Position numbers and translations under genes: made by a program. Of a stretch of 64,000 bases of DNA, positions 1 to 11,298 are shown in pieces. The notes under the pieces are model-generated. The model saw only the letters and a list, made by a program, of their open reading frames with translations. It ran no database searches and had not been told where the DNA came from. The stretch comes from Prochlorococcus marinus str. MIT 1214 (GTDB lineage: Bacteria > Cyanobacteriota > Cyanobacteriia > PCC-6307 > Cyanobiaceae), in the NCBI RefSeq assembly GCF_027359355.1, contig NZ_CP114777.1, forward strand, positions 1,240,001 through 1,304,000, written 5' to 3'. The number at the start of each line of letters is the position of its first letter. The first letter of the stretch is position 1.

Positions 1-794
1 CTGGACTAGCCGAACTAGCAGCAACTAATAACTATATTCAACCAAATATAATTATTAGTGATAATCCAGAAAAATCAAGAAAAATATCTATCATAGGCGG
101 GCGCCATCCTGTGGTTGAGCAAATTCTAAATGATAAAGTTTTCGTTCCAAACGATATTGATCTTGGTTCTAAGACTGATCTCATAATTCTTTCAGGGCCG
201 AATGCAAGTGGAAAAAGTTGTTACTTAAGACAAATAGGTATTTTGCAAATTATGACTCAAATGGGTAGCTGGATCCCTGCCAAAGCAGCAGATATTGGGA
301 TCGCTGATCAAATTTTTACTCGTGTTGGAGCAGTAGATGATTTAGCTTCAGGACAATCAACCTTTATGGTTGAAATGATTGAAACAGCTTTCATACTTAA
401 TAAAGCGACCGATAAATCATTAGTTTTATTAGATGAGATTGGACGAGGAACATCTACTTTTGATGGTTTATCTATTGCCTGGTCAGTTAGCGAATTTTTA
501 GCAAAAAAAATAAAGAGTCGTTCAATATTTGCAACTCATTATCATGAATTGAATCAGATTTCTGAATATATTGATAATGTAGAAAATTATCAAGTTATTG
601 TCCAATATAAAAATAATTCACTTTCTTTCCTTCACAAAGTTAAAAGAGGAGGGACAAATAAAAGTTATGGAATTGAAGCTGCTCGCCTTGCGGGAGTGCC
701 TAAAGAAGTGGTTAATAATGCAAAGAATATTTTAAATAATCTTGAGAAAAATAGCTCCAATAATATTAAAATTATCCAACCAATGAAAAACTGA
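1..794 (+). CDS. mutS: DNA mismatch repair protein MutS (C-terminal part, 5' truncated)
   Basis: This is the C-terminal ATPase part of MutS, which binds mismatched DNA and starts mismatch repair. The reading frame is open from base 3, before any start codon, and its first residues include the family sequence GGRHPVVEQ, so the gene begins outside the window. The Walker A motif GPNASGKS is followed by the Walker B region [14 protein letters not shown] and the TH-Y-HEL segment typical of MutS. About 263 residues are visible. An internal GTG at 111 can be read as a start but lies inside the conserved domain, so it is not the true one. The downstream neighbour is convergent. Confidence 0.97.
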   Translation, partial: GLAELAATNNYIQPNIIISDNPEKSRKISIIGGRHPVVEQILNDKVFVPNDIDLGSKTDLIILSGPNASGKSCYLRQIGILQIMTQMGSWIPAKAADIGIADQIFTRVGAVDDLASGQSTFMVEMIETAFILNKATDKSLVLLDEIGRGTSTFDGLSIAWSVSEFLAKKIKSRSIFATHYHELNQISEYIDNVENYQVIVQYKNNSLSFLHKVKRGGTNKSYGIEAARLAGVPKEVVNNAKNILNNLEKNSSNNIKIIQPMKN

Positions 795-815
795 AAATAA
801 AATTATTCTTGAACT

Positions 816-1448
816 TTAATTTTCAGCGGCTCTCAATAAGGCATTGGTAGTAGCTGCTGCTAAAGATGCTCCTCCTTTAGAACCCTCCAAGACAATATAT
901 GGACAATCACTATTCAATAATCGACTTTTACTCTCAGAAACACCTATAAATCCTACGGGCATTCCAACAATTAAACTTGGTCTTGTATGACCAGATTCAA
1001 CAAGATCTAATAAAGAAATTAAAGCTGTTGGAGAACTGCCAATAACAACCAACGGAGCATTTAATAAGTTCTCCTTCTGCTCAAAATCCAACCAAATATT
1101 TCTCATGCCGATGGCACTTTTAGTAGTCAAAGTTGACTCAAGAGTAATAGGAGCCATGCCTAAAATGCATTGAATATCTGAATTTAAAGTCCTTTTAGCC
1201 ATGGGAGATATTGCAGCCTCAGCCATATAAGTATCAGTCAAAATCTTTGCGCCATTCTGCAACGCATTAATAGCATCCTCACAAGCACTATGACTAAACC
1301 TAAGACATGACTGCAAGCTGAAATCACCACTTGAATGAATAATCCGTTCTAAAATTGATTGCTGAACCTGGTCAAGCCCTGTAAAACCAAGATTAGATCT
1401 AATATAATTAACACTTTCTAGAAAAATTGGATGCTCAGGTATTTTCAC
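816..1448 (-). CDS. cobH: Precorrin-8X methylmutase (CobH/CbiC)
   Basis: This enzyme moves a methyl group from C-11 to C-12 of precorrin-8X to give hydrogenobyrinate (cobyrinate in the cobalt-early route), a step in the corrin ring pathway to cobalamin. The 210-residue length is normal for the family. The family signature MPVGFIGVSESK lies near residue 165, the SKGGASLAAA region is near the C terminus, and the probable catalytic histidine is H53 in LRFSHSACED. The start codon is GTG. The gene is convergent with mutS and divergent from holA. Marine picocyanobacteria commonly make a B12-like cofactor, so the presence of the gene is expected. Confidence 0.93.
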   Translation of the reverse strand: MKIPEHPIFLESVNYIRSNLGFTGLDQVQQSILERIIHSSGDFSLQSCLRFSHSACEDAINALQNGAKILTDTYMAEAAISPMAKRTLNSDIQCILGMAPITLESTLTTKSAIGMRNIWLDFEQKENLLNAPLVVIGSSPTALISLLDLVESGHTRPSLIVGMPVGFIGVSESKSRLLNSDCPYIVLEGSKGGASLAAATTNALLRAAEN

Positions 1449-1506
1449 TGTTAAATTTACTGGTTAATTTAAGATCAGAATCTTTTTCATAACATATCTC
1501 TCATCA

Positions 1507-2535
1507 ATGCCAATACATTTAATATGGGGAGATGATTATGAAGCCTGTAACAGGGAAATAGAAGAAATAATTAAAACAGTTATTGATCCATCATGGAAAA
1601 GTTTTAATTACAGTCAAATCGATGGAAATGATCCAAAACAAAATCTTAGAGCACTTGAAGAAGTTCAAAGTGCTCCTTTCGGAAGCGGAGGAAGAGTTGT
1701 ACTAGTTAGAAGAAGCCCGTTTTGTAATGGGTGCTCTATTGAGCTCGCTACTAAACTGGAACAAACAATTAAATTAATTCCTGATAAAACACATCTAATT
1801 TTAAATAATTCAAATAAACCAGATAAAAGACTAAAAACTACTAAATTAATTGAAAAAAACATATTATCAAATACCTTTTCAGAGGAAAAAAATTTTAATC
1901 TTCCACTGCCTTGGGATATCAATGGACAACGAAAATTAGTTAAAAATATATCACATAGATTAAATCTAAAAATTAACTATGAAACAATTGATTTAATAGT
2001 AGAAAGTATAGGAAACGATAGCTCATTAATTAATACTGAACTTCAAAAACTCACATTATTATCAGAGGCAGTTAATAAAAAATCAAATATTAATGAACCA
2101 CAAGAAATCTCCAAAGAATTAGTCCAAAAATTAATTCAAAATAATTCCACAAATGCACTTGAAATTGCCAGTTTACTGCTTAACGGTGAAAGAATTATAG
2201 CTCTAAATAAAATTCAATCCTTACTTAAAAATGGAGAACCAGCTTTAAGGTTAATTACAACATTGACCGGTCAATCAAGAGGATGGATTTGGGTACATCT
2301 CTTAGATTCCCATGGAAATCAAGACGTCAAAGAAATGGCCAAACTTGCTGGGATTGCCAATCCAAAACGTATTTTTATAATCCGAAAACAAATTCAAGGT
2401 AAATCTTTGCAAACATTACTTGAATTGATGAAAAAGCTTTTACTTATTGAAGCCTCAATAAAATCAGGAACCTATCCAATCGATTCTTTTAAAGATAATC
2501 TGCTAACAGAAAGTAAAATTATGACTAATAACTGA
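1507..2535 (+). CDS. holA: DNA polymerase III delta subunit (HolA)
   Basis: The product is the delta subunit of the DNA polymerase III clamp loader, which opens the sliding clamp. The 342-residue protein starts MPIHLIWGDDYEACNRE, matching the N-terminal clamp-loader fold that opens with a short hydrophobic strand and a GDD/GxD turn. The C-terminal part, with ALRLITTLTGQSRGWIWV, resembles the helical collar region of cyanobacterial HolA proteins. No complete Walker motif is expected in delta, and none is seen. The gene lies 27 bp before lysC on the same strand, so co-transcription is possible. The partner subunit DnaX is encoded at 16.2 kb. Confidence 0.9.
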   Translation: MPIHLIWGDDYEACNREIEEIIKTVIDPSWKSFNYSQIDGNDPKQNLRALEEVQSAPFGSGGRVVLVRRSPFCNGCSIELATKLEQTIKLIPDKTHLILNNSNKPDKRLKTTKLIEKNILSNTFSEEKNFNLPLPWDINGQRKLVKNISHRLNLKINYETIDLIVESIGNDSSLINTELQKLTLLSEAVNKKSNINEPQEISKELVQKLIQNNSTNALEIASLLLNGERIIALNKIQSLLKNGEPALRLITTLTGQSRGWIWVHLLDSHGNQDVKEMAKLAGIANPKRIFIIRKQIQGKSLQTLLELMKKLLLIEASIKSGTYPIDSFKDNLLTESKIMTNN

Positions 2536-2562
2536 AATAATCAATAAGTTAACAAGAATTTA

Positions 2563-4329
2563 ATGGCCCTGCTGGTTCAAAAATTTGGCGGCACCTCTCT
2601 AGGAAGCATTGAGCGAATAAAAGCTGTCGCACAAAGGATCCAATCTATTAAAGAGCAAGGAAATGATCTAGTTGTTGTTGTGTCGGCCATGGGACATGCA
2701 ACTGATCAATTAACACAGCTGGCTTCAGAAATAACTGTTGATCCTCCTCATAGAGAGATGGATATGCTTTTATCAACTGGAGAACAGGTTTCAATATCAT
2801 TATTAACAATGGCCCTGAAAGAATTGGGGACACAAGCAATCTCATTAACTGGAACCCAAGCTGGAATTATTACAGAATCAGCTCATGGAAGAGCTCGAAT
2901 ACTAGAGATAAGAACAGAAAGAATAAAAAATCTTTTAGATCAAGGCAAAACATTAGTCATTGCTGGATTCCAAGGAACCAGTCTTGGCATAGGAGGTATT
3001 GATGAAATCACAACACTAGGAAGAGGAGGATCAGATACTTCTGCAGTAGCTTTAGCAGCATCTCTGGAAGCTGAAAAATGTGAAATTTATACCGATGTTC
3101 CTGGCGTATTAACAACTGATCCAAGAATTGTTAAAAATGCACAATTAATGGAAAGTATTAGTTGTGATGAGATGTTAGAACTGGCAAGTCTTGGAGCTGC
3201 TGTTTTGCATCCTCGCGCAGTAGAAATAGCAAGGAATTTCGGCGTAACCCTTGTAGTCAAGTCAAGTTGGGACAATCTTGAGGGAACGACTCTAACTAGT
3301 AAAAAGAATCATATTTTTTCAAAATGTGGGATAGAACATCGTAGTCCTGTTGACGGATTAGAACTTGTTGAGAATCAAGCAGTGGTAGCTCTATCTAATA
3401 TTCCAGATCGTCCAGGAATTGCTGCTGATCTTTTTGAATCTTTATCGGAAGGCGGAGTAAATGTTGATCTTATTATTCAAGCGACACACCAATTAGACTC
3501 TAATGATATTACTTTTACTATCGCAGAACATGAATTAATTAAGGCACAAGCTCAATGCAAAAAATTCATTACTACTGTTGGCGGTGAAATATCTTCTCAA
3601 AAAAATCTGACGAAACTGAGTATTTATGGGGCTGGGATAATGGGGAGACCTGGAATAGCATCATCTCTGTTCCAAACTCTATCTGATGCTGGTATTAATA
3701 TACGACTTATAGCCACTAGTGAAGTTAAGGTAAGTTGTGTTATTGATGCAGCATTAGGGAAAAAAGCACTTCGTAGCGTCGGAGAGGTTTTCAAACTTGT
3801 TGAGAAACAAATGACTCTTAATCCTATGATTGAAAATAACAACGAACCAGAAGTAAGAGGCATAGCTTTAGATAAGGATCAAATCCAAATCAGCGTGAAA
3901 AATGTTCCAGACAAGCCAGGGATTGCCTGTACGTTGTGTTCAACATTAGCTGAGAAAAATATCAGCCTAGATACAATAGTTCAATCAGAAAGGAATAATA
4001 AGAATCACACTAAAGATATTAGTTTCACATTAAAAAAAAGTGATAAAAAACACGCTAAATATGCTTTAGAGGAATTGCTATCCAATTGGAAGGGCTCAAA
4101 ACTTGAAGAAGGAGAATCAATAGTTCGAATTAGCGCAGTAGGCTCTGGAATGCCTTTCACAAAAGGAACCGCTGGTAAAATGTTTAGAGCACTGGCAAAT
4201 CAAAAAATAAATATCGAAATGATAGCTACGAGTGAAATCAGAACGACTTGTATTATCTCAGAGAAATATGGTGAACAAGCATTAAAGGAAATTCATTCTT
4301 GCTTTAAATTAGGAAAGAATGAAAGCTAA
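2563..4329 (+). CDS. lysC: Aspartate kinase, cyanobacterial long form
   Basis: Aspartate kinase phosphorylates L-aspartate, the first step toward lysine, threonine, methionine and isoleucine. The N terminus has the kinase signature KFGGTS at residues 7-12, then FQGTS and the GRGGSDTSAVALAA substrate and ATP region. The second half is regulatory: ACT-like segments recur (DRPGIAADLFESL, GRPGIASSLFQTL, DKPGIACTLCSTL, FTKGTAGKMFRAL), consistent with the four-ACT arrangement of cyanobacterial enzymes (588 residues against about 450 for many bacterial forms). These segments are expected to mediate feedback inhibition. It is convergent with uvrB, only 7 bp away. The next two steps, asd and dapA, lie at 10.4-12.3 kb. 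Confidence 0.97.
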   Translation: MALLVQKFGGTSLGSIERIKAVAQRIQSIKEQGNDLVVVVSAMGHATDQLTQLASEITVDPPHREMDMLLSTGEQVSISLLTMALKELGTQAISLTGTQAGIITESAHGRARILEIRTERIKNLLDQGKTLVIAGFQGTSLGIGGIDEITTLGRGGSDTSAVALAASLEAEKCEIYTDVPGVLTTDPRIVKNAQLMESISCDEMLELASLGAAVLHPRAVEIARNFGVTLVVKSSWDNLEGTTLTSKKNHIFSKCGIEHRSPVDGLELVENQAVVALSNIPDRPGIAADLFESLSEGGVNVDLIIQATHQLDSNDITFTIAEHELIKAQAQCKKFITTVGGEISSQKNLTKLSIYGAGIMGRPGIASSLFQTLSDAGINIRLIATSEVKVSCVIDAALGKKALRSVGEVFKLVEKQMTLNPMIENNNEPEVRGIALDKDQIQISVKNVPDKPGIACTLCSTLAEKNISLDTIVQSERNNKNHTKDISFTLKKSDKKHAKYALEELLSNWKGSKLEEGESIVRISAVGSGMPFTKGTAGKMFRALANQKINIEMIATSEIRTTCIISEKYGEQALKEIHSCFKLGKNES

Positions 4330-4336
4330 AAATATA

Positions 4337-6373
4337 TTATTTACCCACTAATCTATGCCGTAATTTCTTTATTCGATCTCTCAAAAGTGCAGCCTTTTCA
4401 AAATCTAGATCTTTAGCTGTCATTTTCATTTTAGATTCCAATTTTTCGATTAATTCAGGTAAAGAATCCAAGGATATAGCACTATCAGAATCTTTTGAGC
4501 TATGCTCGATAAGTTTATCTGCAATATCGACAAAATCAGCAGGGTTTCCGTCTTGATTTATTCTTCTTGAGAGCTCTAAAAAAGAAAGAATTGAATTGTT
4601 CGCTTTCTTCCCTGCAGCTTTAGGAGTTATACCGTTCTCAATATTATAAATATTTTGTATTTCACGGCGTCTTTCTGTCTCACTTATTGCCTTTGCCATA
4701 GAGTCGGTCATTTTATCTGCATAAAGCAAAGCTAAACCTTCAACGTGCCTCGCTGCACGACCGATTGTTTGTATTAACGATCTTTGTGCTCTTAAAAATC
4801 CTTCTTTATCTGCATCAAGAATTACTACAAGAGAGACCTCAGGTAAATCTAAACCTTCTCTCAGAAGATTAACTCCAACTAATACATCATATTCTCCCAA
4901 TCGTAAATCTTGAATAATTTCAATTCTCTCGATCGAATGAATCTCTGAATGTAAATAGCGGACTCTTATTTTATTTTCAGATAAATAATCAGTAAGATCT
5001 TCAGCCATTCTTTTCGTAAGAGTTGTCACAAGTATTCTTTGACTTTTCGATGCTCTTTTCCTGATTTCAAAAAGTAAATCTTCAACTTGTCCATGTGTTG
5101 GACGTACTTCCACTAAAGGATCTAAAATACCAGTAGGCCTAATAACTTGCTCAACTATATTTCCTGTACTTTGAGACAGTTCCCAGTCGCCAGGTGTTGC
5201 ACTAATAAAAACAGTTTGTTTTGCCTTATTCCAAAATTCTATATCCTTTAAAGGACGATTATCTGCTGCACTAGGTAATCTAAAACCATGATCAATTAAC
5301 ACTTTTTTTCTAGCTTGATCACCATTATACATAGCCCTTAATTGAGGGCAAGTAACATGACTTTCATCAATAAATAATAACCAATCTTTCGGGAAATAAT
5401 CAATAAGGCATTCTGGCGCAGAGCCAGGTTCTCTTCCAGATAGATGACGAGCATAATTTTCGACTCCATTACAGTATCCAACTTCTTTTAACATTTCTAA
5501 ATCATAAATTGTTCTTTGTTCTAATCTCTGAGCCTCGAGTAATTTACCCTCTTGATTAAGAAATTCTAATCTATCGTTTAATTCTTTTTTTATTGCCAGA
5601 ATTGCCAATTCTAGTCGATCTTTTGGCGTTACAAAATGTTTTGCTGGGTAGATATTAATTGAGTCAAGTTTATTTAATATTTCACCTGTAGTAGGATCCA
5701 CATAAGTAATACTCTCAACTTCATCCCCGAACAATTCTAATCTAACAAGTCTATCATCATATGCTGGTCCGATTTCTAACACATCTCCTCTAACTCTGAA
5801 CCTACCTCTGCTGATTTCAATATCATTACGTGTGTATTGATTTGACACTAATGATCTAAGGCAGGCTCTTAAATCAATATTCTGACCAACTTGAAACTTA
5901 ACAGAAGCCTTTAAATATTCACTTGGAATTCCCAAACCATATATACAACTAATTGAAGCAACAACTATGACATCATCTCGTTCAAATAAAGATCTAGTTG
6001 CAGAATGACGTAACATATCAATTTCTTCATTAATTGATGATGTCTTTGCTATATAAGTATCACTAATTGGAACATAAGCCTCTGGCTGATAATAATCATA
6101 ATAAGATATAAAATATTCAACAGCATTCTCAGGGAAAAATTCCCTTAGTTCATTACATAGCTGAGCTGCAAGTGTTTTGTTATGAGCTAAAACTAACGCT
6201 GGCCTCCCAGTTTGAGCTATCAAATTAGCTATAGTAAAAGTTTTTCCTGTTCCAGTTGCACCTAATAAAGTTTGAAACTTTTTACCACTATTTACACCTC
6301 CAACGAGTCCTTTAATAGCCGCAGGTTGATCACCTTTTGGTAGATAAGGAGCTTGAAGGTTATATTCAGGCAT
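4337..6373 (-). CDS. uvrB: UvrABC system protein B (excinuclease subunit)
   Basis: UvrB is the damage-verifying helicase-like subunit of nucleotide excision repair, which works with UvrA and UvrC. The Walker A motif GATGTGKT is at residues 38-45. The beta-hairpin region [12 protein letters not shown], which clamps DNA, is near residue 95. The helicase motifs [10 protein letters not shown] and QTIGRAARH follow. The C-terminal UVR segment ([19 protein letters not shown]) that binds UvrC is present. The 678-residue length is usual. It starts at an ATG. The expected excision partners are not in this window. Confidence 0.98.
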   Translation of the reverse strand: MPEYNLQAPYLPKGDQPAAIKGLVGGVNSGKKFQTLLGATGTGKTFTIANLIAQTGRPALVLAHNKTLAAQLCNELREFFPENAVEYFISYYDYYQPEAYVPISDTYIAKTSSINEEIDMLRHSATRSLFERDDVIVVASISCIYGLGIPSEYLKASVKFQVGQNIDLRACLRSLVSNQYTRNDIEISRGRFRVRGDVLEIGPAYDDRLVRLELFGDEVESITYVDPTTGEILNKLDSINIYPAKHFVTPKDRLELAILAIKKELNDRLEFLNQEGKLLEAQRLEQRTIYDLEMLKEVGYCNGVENYARHLSGREPGSAPECLIDYFPKDWLLFIDESHVTCPQLRAMYNGDQARKKVLIDHGFRLPSAADNRPLKDIEFWNKAKQTVFISATPGDWELSQSTGNIVEQVIRPTGILDPLVEVRPTHGQVEDLLFEIRKRASKSQRILVTTLTKRMAEDLTDYLSENKIRVRYLHSEIHSIERIEIIQDLRLGEYDVLVGVNLLREGLDLPEVSLVVILDADKEGFLRAQRSLIQTIGRAARHVEGLALLYADKMTDSMAKAISETERRREIQNIYNIENGITPKAAGKKANNSILSFLELSRRINQDGNPADFVDIADKLIEHSSKDSDSAISLDSLPELIEKLESKMKMTAKDLDFEKAALLRDRIKKLRHRLVGK

Positions 6374-6452
6374 ATTGATTAAATGCTCAAGAAAGAGAAA
6401 TTTATTAATTCCATATTCTGCAAATTGTGATCAATAACTATAAATTAGCCTA

Positions 6453-7238
6453 TTAAATTGATTTATTAACCGTGGAAACAAGTTGAAAGGAATCTAGAGC
6501 ATGACGAAGACCTTTGACAGTAGCAATCATAGCTAATTCAGTATTCAATTTATTCACAGCCGAGCCAATACCAACACCATTAGCCCCGATTGATATAGCC
6601 ATTGGGACAGTAACTTCGGAGAGTCCAGAAGCACAAATCACAGGCACATTACAATGATTCTCTTTTAAAGCAGCGGCAATAACAAAAGTTCCAGCCAAAG
6701 TAGGTGAAGCTTTTTCTATTAAACCCAAGGTTCCAGGACTAATAGGGGAAGAGCTAGTCCCTCCTTCTGTCTGAATTAAGTCGACCCCTTTATCAATAAG
6801 ATCTAACGCTAATTGTGCTTGACTATCTAAAGGCAAAGTATGGGGAACGGTTACAGACAAAACAACTTCAGGTAAAAGGCTTCTAGATTCAATAGCTAAA
6901 GAGAGCACCTCATCAGCTGAGAAAACGCGACCATCTGGATAAAAAGAATCAAAATTCCCAATCTCAATAATTGATGCTCCTGCTTTAACAGCTTGAGGAA
7001 AAAGTTTTGGTTCCACCGAACTTACACAGACAGGAATATTCGAAGCCTCCAAAGCTAGCTCTACTAATTTTGGTTCACAAGCAATGTCCAATAAATCGGC
7101 ACCCCCCACCCCTGCAGCTTTTGAAATTCGAAATACTGATTCTGGATTAAAATTATTCAAACCAGAAATTACTTTCAGTAACGATTTATTTTGAATACTC
7201 TTTTGAAGTGAACCTGGCAATGCTTGCAAACGTGTCAT
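6453..7238 (-). CDS. ycf23: Ycf23 family protein (DUF561)
   Basis: This 261-residue protein matches the Ycf23/DUF561 family of cyanobacteria and algal plastids. The sequence reads as a TIM-barrel of the phosphate-binding type: VGGADLLDIACEP, PVCVSSVEP, GASIIEIGNFDSFYPDG, DLIQTEGGTSS, and a C-terminal ANGVGIGSAVNKL that resembles a phosphate-binding loop. The function is not established and I do not assign one. It is divergent from tilS with an 85-bp gap that could hold both promoters. Confidence 0.85.
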   Translation of the reverse strand: MTRLQALPGSLQKSIQNKSLLKVISGLNNFNPESVFRISKAAGVGGADLLDIACEPKLVELALEASNIPVCVSSVEPKLFPQAVKAGASIIEIGNFDSFYPDGRVFSADEVLSLAIESRSLLPEVVLSVTVPHTLPLDSQAQLALDLIDKGVDLIQTEGGTSSSPISPGTLGLIEKASPTLAGTFVIAAALKENHCNVPVICASGLSEVTVPMAISIGANGVGIGSAVNKLNTELAMIATVKGLRHALDSFQLVSTVNKSI

Positions 7239-7323
7239 AAAAACATCAACTATTAATCTGATTGTGACACTGACTCAGCAAAAGAACTAAAAAAATGCGA
7301 ATAGAGCTCTGAAACCAAAGCAA

Positions 7324-8349
7324 ATGTCACAATCTACTAAAAATGACATGTCTTGGAGCAAATGGCATCTGCGTTTGCACAAAAGGCTTAAACAACATAA
7401 ATCTCTACTTCCCAGTAACTCCACGCTTCTTTTAGCTATATCTGGCGGGCAAGATTCGATGGCTCTTCTAAAATTAATTATCGATTTAAAAAGGCTATAT
7501 AAATGGCAAGTTGAAATCTGGCATGGAGATCATCAATGGCATACTAAATCTGAGAAAATAGAAAAAGAATTAAAACTTTGGTGTCTTAATAAGCAAATCT
7601 CATTTCACTCAAATAAAGCAAATCAAAGAGAAGTTTATAATGAAGAGAAAGCAAGAGACTGGAGATATAAAAACTTAATATTGAGGGCTAATTTACTATC
7701 ATCAAAAAATATATGTTTTCCATGTACAAGAATATTAACTGGTCATACTGCTACTGATCGCGCAGAAACAATTATTATGAACTTAGCCAGGGGAACTGAT
7801 CTGATTGGACTTAGTACACTGAAAGAACAAAGACCTTTAAAGAATAATTTAGAATTAGCCAGACCCTTACTAATTTTTAATAGAAGCGAAACTCTCGAAA
7901 TTTGCAAAGAATTTAATTTGCCAATATGGATTGATCCTTCAAATGAAAATCATAATTTGACAAGAAATAAAATTAGAAAAGAAATTTTACCAATTTTAAA
8001 TTCAATCTATAAAGGCGCAGACTCAAGAATAGCCTCTTTAGCGAATAGACTTGAAAGTTATAGCGAAGACCAACAATTATTTGCAAAAATAGCAATAGAG
8101 TTTTGCCAAGGAAAACAAATCAATTCTCTATCCAGAAAAAAACTAATCGAATTAAAAGACTCTATTAGAAAAACAATACTTTCTAATTGGTTGAAAATGT
8201 TAGGAGTAAAAAAAGTTACAACTTTACAAATCGAAGAAATAAATAGAAAAATATCTAAAAAAAATCCACCTGGAACCATCCACCTTCATGGTGACTACCT
8301 AATCAGATGGGATAAAGAAACTATTTTTATCTCAAACAAGACTACTTAG
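7324..8349 (+). CDS. tilS: tRNA(Ile)-lysidine synthase
   Basis: TilS converts cytidine 34 of the CAU-anticodon isoleucine tRNA to lysidine, so that it reads AUA. The PP-loop ATP-binding motif SGGQDS is at residues 40-45, in the context [15 protein letters not shown]. Other family features are the HGDHQW strand, [18 protein letters not shown], and the conserved segment [18 protein letters not shown]. At 341 residues it is the shorter form common in picocyanobacteria and appears to lack much of the C-terminal domain of E. coli TilS. It is convergent with rnj, 18 bp apart. Confidence 0.95.
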   Translation: MSQSTKNDMSWSKWHLRLHKRLKQHKSLLPSNSTLLLAISGGQDSMALLKLIIDLKRLYKWQVEIWHGDHQWHTKSEKIEKELKLWCLNKQISFHSNKANQREVYNEEKARDWRYKNLILRANLLSSKNICFPCTRILTGHTATDRAETIIMNLARGTDLIGLSTLKEQRPLKNNLELARPLLIFNRSETLEICKEFNLPIWIDPSNENHNLTRNKIRKEILPILNSIYKGADSRIASLANRLESYSEDQQLFAKIAIEFCQGKQINSLSRKKLIELKDSIRKTILSNWLKMLGVKKVTTLQIEEINRKISKKNPPGTIHLHGDYLIRWDKETIFISNKTT

Positions 8350-8367
8350 AAGAAACTATGCAGTATT

Positions 8368-10317
8368 TCAACTAATGGCTGATCTGCGTCGTCTTGTTCT
8401 TCCGGATGGCATTTCCTCAGAATTAGAACCGCTGTCTGTTTTTTGTTCTAGTTGTGAACTTGGCTCGTTATTTTTTACAGAAGAATTAGATGCCTTAGGC
8501 GTTTTATCAGCAGTTTTCTTAACCACTTGTCGAGAGTCTGGCTGTTGATCAAGTTGAGGTTTATAAGCACGAGTCCCACCAGGAGCAGGTTGAACAAGGC
8601 AAAGAATTAATGGCTCAGCTTGAACCTCCCTTCTTAATCTACGAGATAATCCTGATTCAACCTCTCTTTGCAAACCAATCCAATCAACTTCAACTGACTT
8701 TCCTCCTGTCTTAAGAACAAGCTGTTTCCATCGATTCTCTAAGACCCAATTGATTTCTCTTTCAGTCCAATTAACCATTGTTTTAGCATCAACATTAGTT
8801 ATGACACCCCGAAGATTCACCCTCGGTGGTGCAACCATTACACCATCAGTGCTAATTGGGGTCAGCACAGTAATAACTCCATCATCAGCAAGTTGCTGAC
8901 GTTCTTTTAGGACTCGAGTATCCACAACCCCTGTTCTAGAAGAATCCAGTAATTCTACTCCTGATTTAACTGGAGACCCTTGAACAAGAGAATCAGGCCT
9001 TAATTCAGCAACATCCCCATTTTCCATCACACATACATTTTCGGGATGCACCCCCATTGATACTGCAGTTTTCCCATGAAGTACTTGCATTCTGTACTCC
9101 CCATGGACAGGGATGAAGTATTTAGGTCTAATTAATCCAAGCATCCATTTTTGATCTTCTTGGCATCCATGACCTGAGACATGAATACCCTTGTCTTTGC
9201 CATAAATAACTTTCGCACCCAATTTTATTAATTTATCAATCGTATGCATTACTGAGATAGTATTGCCAGGAATAGGACTAGCAGAAAAAATTACAGTATC
9301 ACTAGTCTTCAACTGAACATGTTGATGCTCACCCCTAGCGATACGACTCAAAGCAGCCATTGACTCTCCTTGGCTGCCTGTCATCAATAAAAAAGTCTCT
9401 CTATCAGGCAAATCTCTAATCTGTTTAATGGGGAAAAACAAATCATCAGGAAAACGCATATATCCAAGTTCTCTTGCTTTACCAACGACATTCAGCATCG
9501 AACGACCAAGCAAGCCTACTTTTCTACCGTTTTTCATTGCTAACTCTAAAAGCATTGCTACGCGATGAGTTGAACTAGCAAAAGTAGTAACCATAACTCT
9601 GCCCTCAGCAGTAGCTATATATCTGTCTAAATTTGGGAAAACAGAATATTCAGAGGGTGTGAACCCTGTAACTTCAGAGTTGGTTGAATCAGATAGAAGA
9701 CAAAGAACACCTTTATCTCCATAATGTGCCATTCTGGCCAAATCAGCAGGCTGCCCATCAGGAGGAGTATGATCGAATTTAAAATCACCAGTGAAAAACA
9801 CTACTCCCACTGGTGTAGTAACTGCGAAGGAATAACTATCAGAAATTGAATGTGTATTTCTTACGAATTCAACTGAAAAATGTTGTCCAACTTTAATAAC
9901 TTCTCGAGGACCACATACTTGTATCGTTGTCCGATCAGCAACCCCTGCTTCCTCCATTTTCCCCCTAAGCATCGACATAGCAAGGGGAGGACCATAAACA
10001 ATTGGAATATTGAATTTCTTTAAATGATGAGAAATCCCACCAATATGATCTTCATGTCCATGAGTTACTACTAAACCTCTTATTCGACTTTGATTTTCAC
10101 GCAAATAAGTAGTGTCTGGCATGACAACATTTACACCATGCATCCCATCAGTGGGGAACGCCAAACCAGCATCAAGAATCATTATGTCGTCACCATATTC
10201 AAATACACAAGTATTTTTTCCGATTTCTCCGAGGCCGCCTAAGGGAATAATCCTCAAACAGGGGGCTTGAGATTGAATATTTTTTGAAACTTGAGAATTC
10301 ATTGAACTTGATGTCAT
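8368..10317 (-). CDS. rnj: Ribonuclease J
   Basis: RNase J is a 5'-to-3' exonuclease and endonuclease for RNA maturation and turnover. The metallo-beta-lactamase metal site THGHEDHIGG gives H86, H88, D90 and H91. The beta-CASP region follows, with a DSTNSE segment, LMTGSQGE near the middle and a HVSGHG motif. Residues after about 560 form a low-complexity, Lys/Ser/Pro-rich tail that ends in an arginine run (SGRTRRRR), as seen in cyanobacterial RNase J. This tail may bind RNA or a partner (inference). It lies downstream of dapA on the same strand, 72 bp away, an arrangement typical of this lineage. Confidence 0.96.
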   Translation of the reverse strand: MTSSSMNSQVSKNIQSQAPCLRIIPLGGLGEIGKNTCVFEYGDDIMILDAGLAFPTDGMHGVNVVMPDTTYLRENQSRIRGLVVTHGHEDHIGGISHHLKKFNIPIVYGPPLAMSMLRGKMEEAGVADRTTIQVCGPREVIKVGQHFSVEFVRNTHSISDSYSFAVTTPVGVVFFTGDFKFDHTPPDGQPADLARMAHYGDKGVLCLLSDSTNSEVTGFTPSEYSVFPNLDRYIATAEGRVMVTTFASSTHRVAMLLELAMKNGRKVGLLGRSMLNVVGKARELGYMRFPDDLFFPIKQIRDLPDRETFLLMTGSQGESMAALSRIARGEHQHVQLKTSDTVIFSASPIPGNTISVMHTIDKLIKLGAKVIYGKDKGIHVSGHGCQEDQKWMLGLIRPKYFIPVHGEYRMQVLHGKTAVSMGVHPENVCVMENGDVAELRPDSLVQGSPVKSGVELLDSSRTGVVDTRVLKERQQLADDGVITVLTPISTDGVMVAPPRVNLRGVITNVDAKTMVNWTEREINWVLENRWKQLVLKTGGKSVEVDWIGLQREVESGLSRRLRREVQAEPLILCLVQPAPGGTRAYKPQLDQQPDSRQVVKKTADKTPKASNSSVKNNEPSSQLEQKTDSGSNSEEMPSGRTRRRRSAIS

Positions 10318-10389
10318 GGAAAAATGTATGTAAAAAACTTGGTTGTTACTTAAATGAAAGTTAAATCCACTCGGAAACGAGGGAATGAA

Positions 10390-11298
10390 TCAAATCAATC
10401 TCAAAGAAGAGAGTATCTTCAAGAGTTCTTCTTTCATTTTGCTGTTTAAAGAGACTAAAGGACTTCGAGGAGGTCCAACAGACCAACCAATTAATTGAAG
10501 TGCCGCTTTAACAGGAATAGGATTTGTGGTTGCAAAAAGTGATTTAAAAAGAGGTTGTAGTTTCTCGTGCAAATAAAGTGCCTCAGCGTATTTACCTTCT
10601 AAAAAACTCTCTATAATTTTCTTCATATTTGGGCCAACCAAGTGACTTGCAACACTTACAACACCTACTGCCCCTACTGAAAGCATTGGTAAAACCAAAG
10701 CATCATCACCGCTATAAATAGCCAAATCTGATCCACAATAGTTTCTTAATTCAGTCACTTCCTCTGTTGTTCCACTTGCAGCTTTAAAACTGACTACATT
10801 GCTGCAATCCATAAGCTTACTTACAATGATAGGTGATATCGAACAGCCTGTCCGCCCTGGGATGTTGTAGAGCATCAAAGGTAACTGTGGAGCCGCATTA
10901 GCGATAGCACGAAAATGAACTTCTAATCCTTCTTGCGGTGGTTTGTTGTAATAAGGAACAACCACTAATGCCCCGTCAGCGCCTGCATTAGCTGCTTCCT
11001 TTGTCGCTTCAATTGCCTCAGAGGTCGAATTACTCCCTGTTCCAGCCAAAACTTTAGCTCTAGAGCCTAAAGAGTTTCTTACTGTTTCCAGCATCTTTTG
11101 CTGTTCTTGCCAAGTTAAAGTCGGAGATTCTCCTGTAGTTCCACATACAACGATTCCATCTGAACCTTGATCTACTAGATAATTTGCCAAATCAGCAGCC
11201 AGACCAAAATCTACTTTCCCGTTTTTATCAAAGGGAGTCACCATTGCCGTTAGTAATCTTCCAAAAGGTGCTGGTGATAATAAAGCTGACTTAGTCAT
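10390..11298 (-). CDS. dapA: 4-hydroxy-tetrahydrodipicolinate synthase
   Basis: DapA condenses pyruvate with L-aspartate semialdehyde, the first committed step of lysine and diaminopimelate synthesis. The pyruvate-binding motif GTTGES is at residues 53-58. The Schiff-base lysine is K172 in VSFKAASG, with Y144 in LYNIPGRTG. The 302-residue length is normal. The start ATG overlaps the stop of asd by 4 bp (ATGA), so the two consecutive steps of the pathway are translationally coupled. Confidence 0.97.
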   Translation of the reverse strand: MTKSALLSPAPFGRLLTAMVTPFDKNGKVDFGLAADLANYLVDQGSDGIVVCGTTGESPTLTWQEQQKMLETVRNSLGSRAKVLAGTGSNSTSEAIEATKEAANAGADGALVVVPYYNKPPQEGLEVHFRAIANAAPQLPLMLYNIPGRTGCSISPIIVSKLMDCSNVVSFKAASGTTEEVTELRNYCGSDLAIYSGDDALVLPMLSVGAVGVVSVASHLVGPNMKKIIESFLEGKYAEALYLHEKLQPLFKSLFATTNPIPVKAALQLIGWSVGPPRSPLVSLNSKMKEELLKILSSLRLI